The notes under the pieces are model-generated. The model saw nothing but the letters and a program-made list of their open reading frames with translations. It did no database searches and had not been told where the DNA came from. A stretch of 22,538 nucleotides of DNA. It comes from Candidatus Methanofilum arcanum (lineage in GTDB: Archaea > Halobacteriota > Methanomicrobia > Methanomicrobiales > Methanospirillaceae). The position numbers and the translations under genes are program-made. Where the stretch lies: assembly GCA_031285085.1 (NCBI GenBank), contig JAITWW010000038.1, positions 1-22,538 on the forward strand, written 5' to 3'. This document shows, piece by piece, positions 22,062-22,538 of the stretch. Each line of letters opens with the position of its first letter. Within the stretch, counting starts at the first letter, position 1.

Positions 22062-22350
22062 TTAAACCTTCTTTTCTTTATTCACACCCGTCCCCTAGTT
22101 ATTCTCAAGTACGGGTGTTTGATCCCTCTCAAACCATCCAACATAGGAGGATGACTCATGGGAGGCACGTCCTCGCAGTGTGCCTGACGAGGGTTCAAGA
22201 AAGAGTGTTTGCGATCTATGGTAAGCACTCTCGAAGATGATTTTGATGCCTATTATTTTCATAAAAATAACCCCCTAATTTTGCTTGGAAGTGAAAGTGT
22301 GTTTTAAAGATTTTAAGTTGCGAAAGCGCGCATTTTTGTTTTTTATTTTC
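22062..22350 (+). ncRNA. Candidate structured RNA containing the right copy of the GC-rich repeat
   Basis: The TATA-like CATTTAAAC (about 22060-22068) would start a transcript near 22085-22090. There, ACACCCGT (22084-22091) pairs with ACGGGTGT (22111-22118). The conserved repeat block (22111-22191) follows, with CCCTC/GGGAGG and CTCG/CGAG pairings. Further on, GCGaaagCGC and a T-rich tract (about 22318-22350) resemble a terminator. No protein frame is conserved with the left copy. A dispersed repeat without transcription is the alternative. Confidence 0.4.
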
Positions 22351-22538
22351 ATGTCAGAATTCTTACAATAGTTAGGCAACAAAATGGAGAATAATGGATG
22401 GTTTGTTCTTTTTTTTGCAAAATAAGTTCAGAACATTTGTGAAAAGAGTACCTCATAAAGGATCCTGTATGAGGTACTATATCTAAGGAGCCGTATGTCT
22501 CCATTTTATTTAACAATTGTCAATTGGAGAAATATTTA
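22351..22538. other. AT-rich right margin
   Basis: No gene is supported. GAGGTACTATATC and CCTCATAAAGGATCCTGTATGAGG (22451-22474) contain an imperfect dyad CCTCATA...TATGAGG. The margin may belong to the promoter region of a gene beyond the window. Confidence 0.35.

Noticed and set aside
22004..22240. 78-codon frame over the right GC-rich repeat as a protein
   Set aside because: The frame is broken by a stop in the left copy, and conservation follows base-paired segments, not codons.

Overview
The window reads as a piece of a methanogenic archaeal chromosome, most probably order Methanomicrobiales. Evidence: adjacent methanofuran-biosynthesis genes (mfnD, mfnF), an FmdE-family protein, a LeuB/AksF-type dehydrogenase, a SatP-type acetate transporter, a tRNA-Leu gene with no encoded CCA, and archaeal BRE/TATA-like promoters with short leaders. 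Genus assignment is not possible from sequence alone.

Layout. 1-200: tandem GC-rich repeat that runs into the 3' end of mfnF. 163-2036 (-): mfnD-mfnF, overlapping by ATGA. 2105-2908 (+): surE. 2909-4722: a decay zone with an acetyltransferase fragment, a PIN toxin gene broken by one in-frame TGA, its intact small partner, a solitary inverted-repeat end and an 80-bp palindromic MITE-like element. 4723-16412: housekeeping genes (GNAT, serA, exported substrate-binding lipoprotein, FmdE family, nnr, second GNAT, two overlapping flavoproteins, leuB/aksF-type, a secreted Ser/Ala/Thr-rich protein, tRNA-Leu(CAG), purB). 16413-22538: an accessory stretch of loosely packed genes: a 239-bp MITE-like element, satP, then small exported proteins (FG-type 14-residue repeats; Trp/Tyr-rich; a 120-aa protein; a stand-alone subtilase-propeptide-like protein), separated by long intergenic DNA rich in inverted repeats. 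A second copy of the left-end repeat closes the window and has a promoter-like TATA in front and a U-rich tract behind.

How it fits together. MfnD and MfnF act in one pathway (methanofuran). SerA, LeuB-type dehydrogenase, PurB and SatP fit an autotroph that also assimilates acetate. The most unusual feature is a pair of exported low-complexity proteins (18170-18775 and 19522-19974). They have related signal peptides, and also related upstream regions: the same GATATTA box, an inverted repeat whose arms differ by two compensatory base-pair changes, then an AAAAGGAGG ribosome-binding site. This looks like a duplicated 'promoter + structured leader + signal peptide' cassette attached to different low-complexity mature proteins.

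Limits: all family assignments come from reading motifs, without database searches. RNA structures are pairings seen by eye, not folded computationally.
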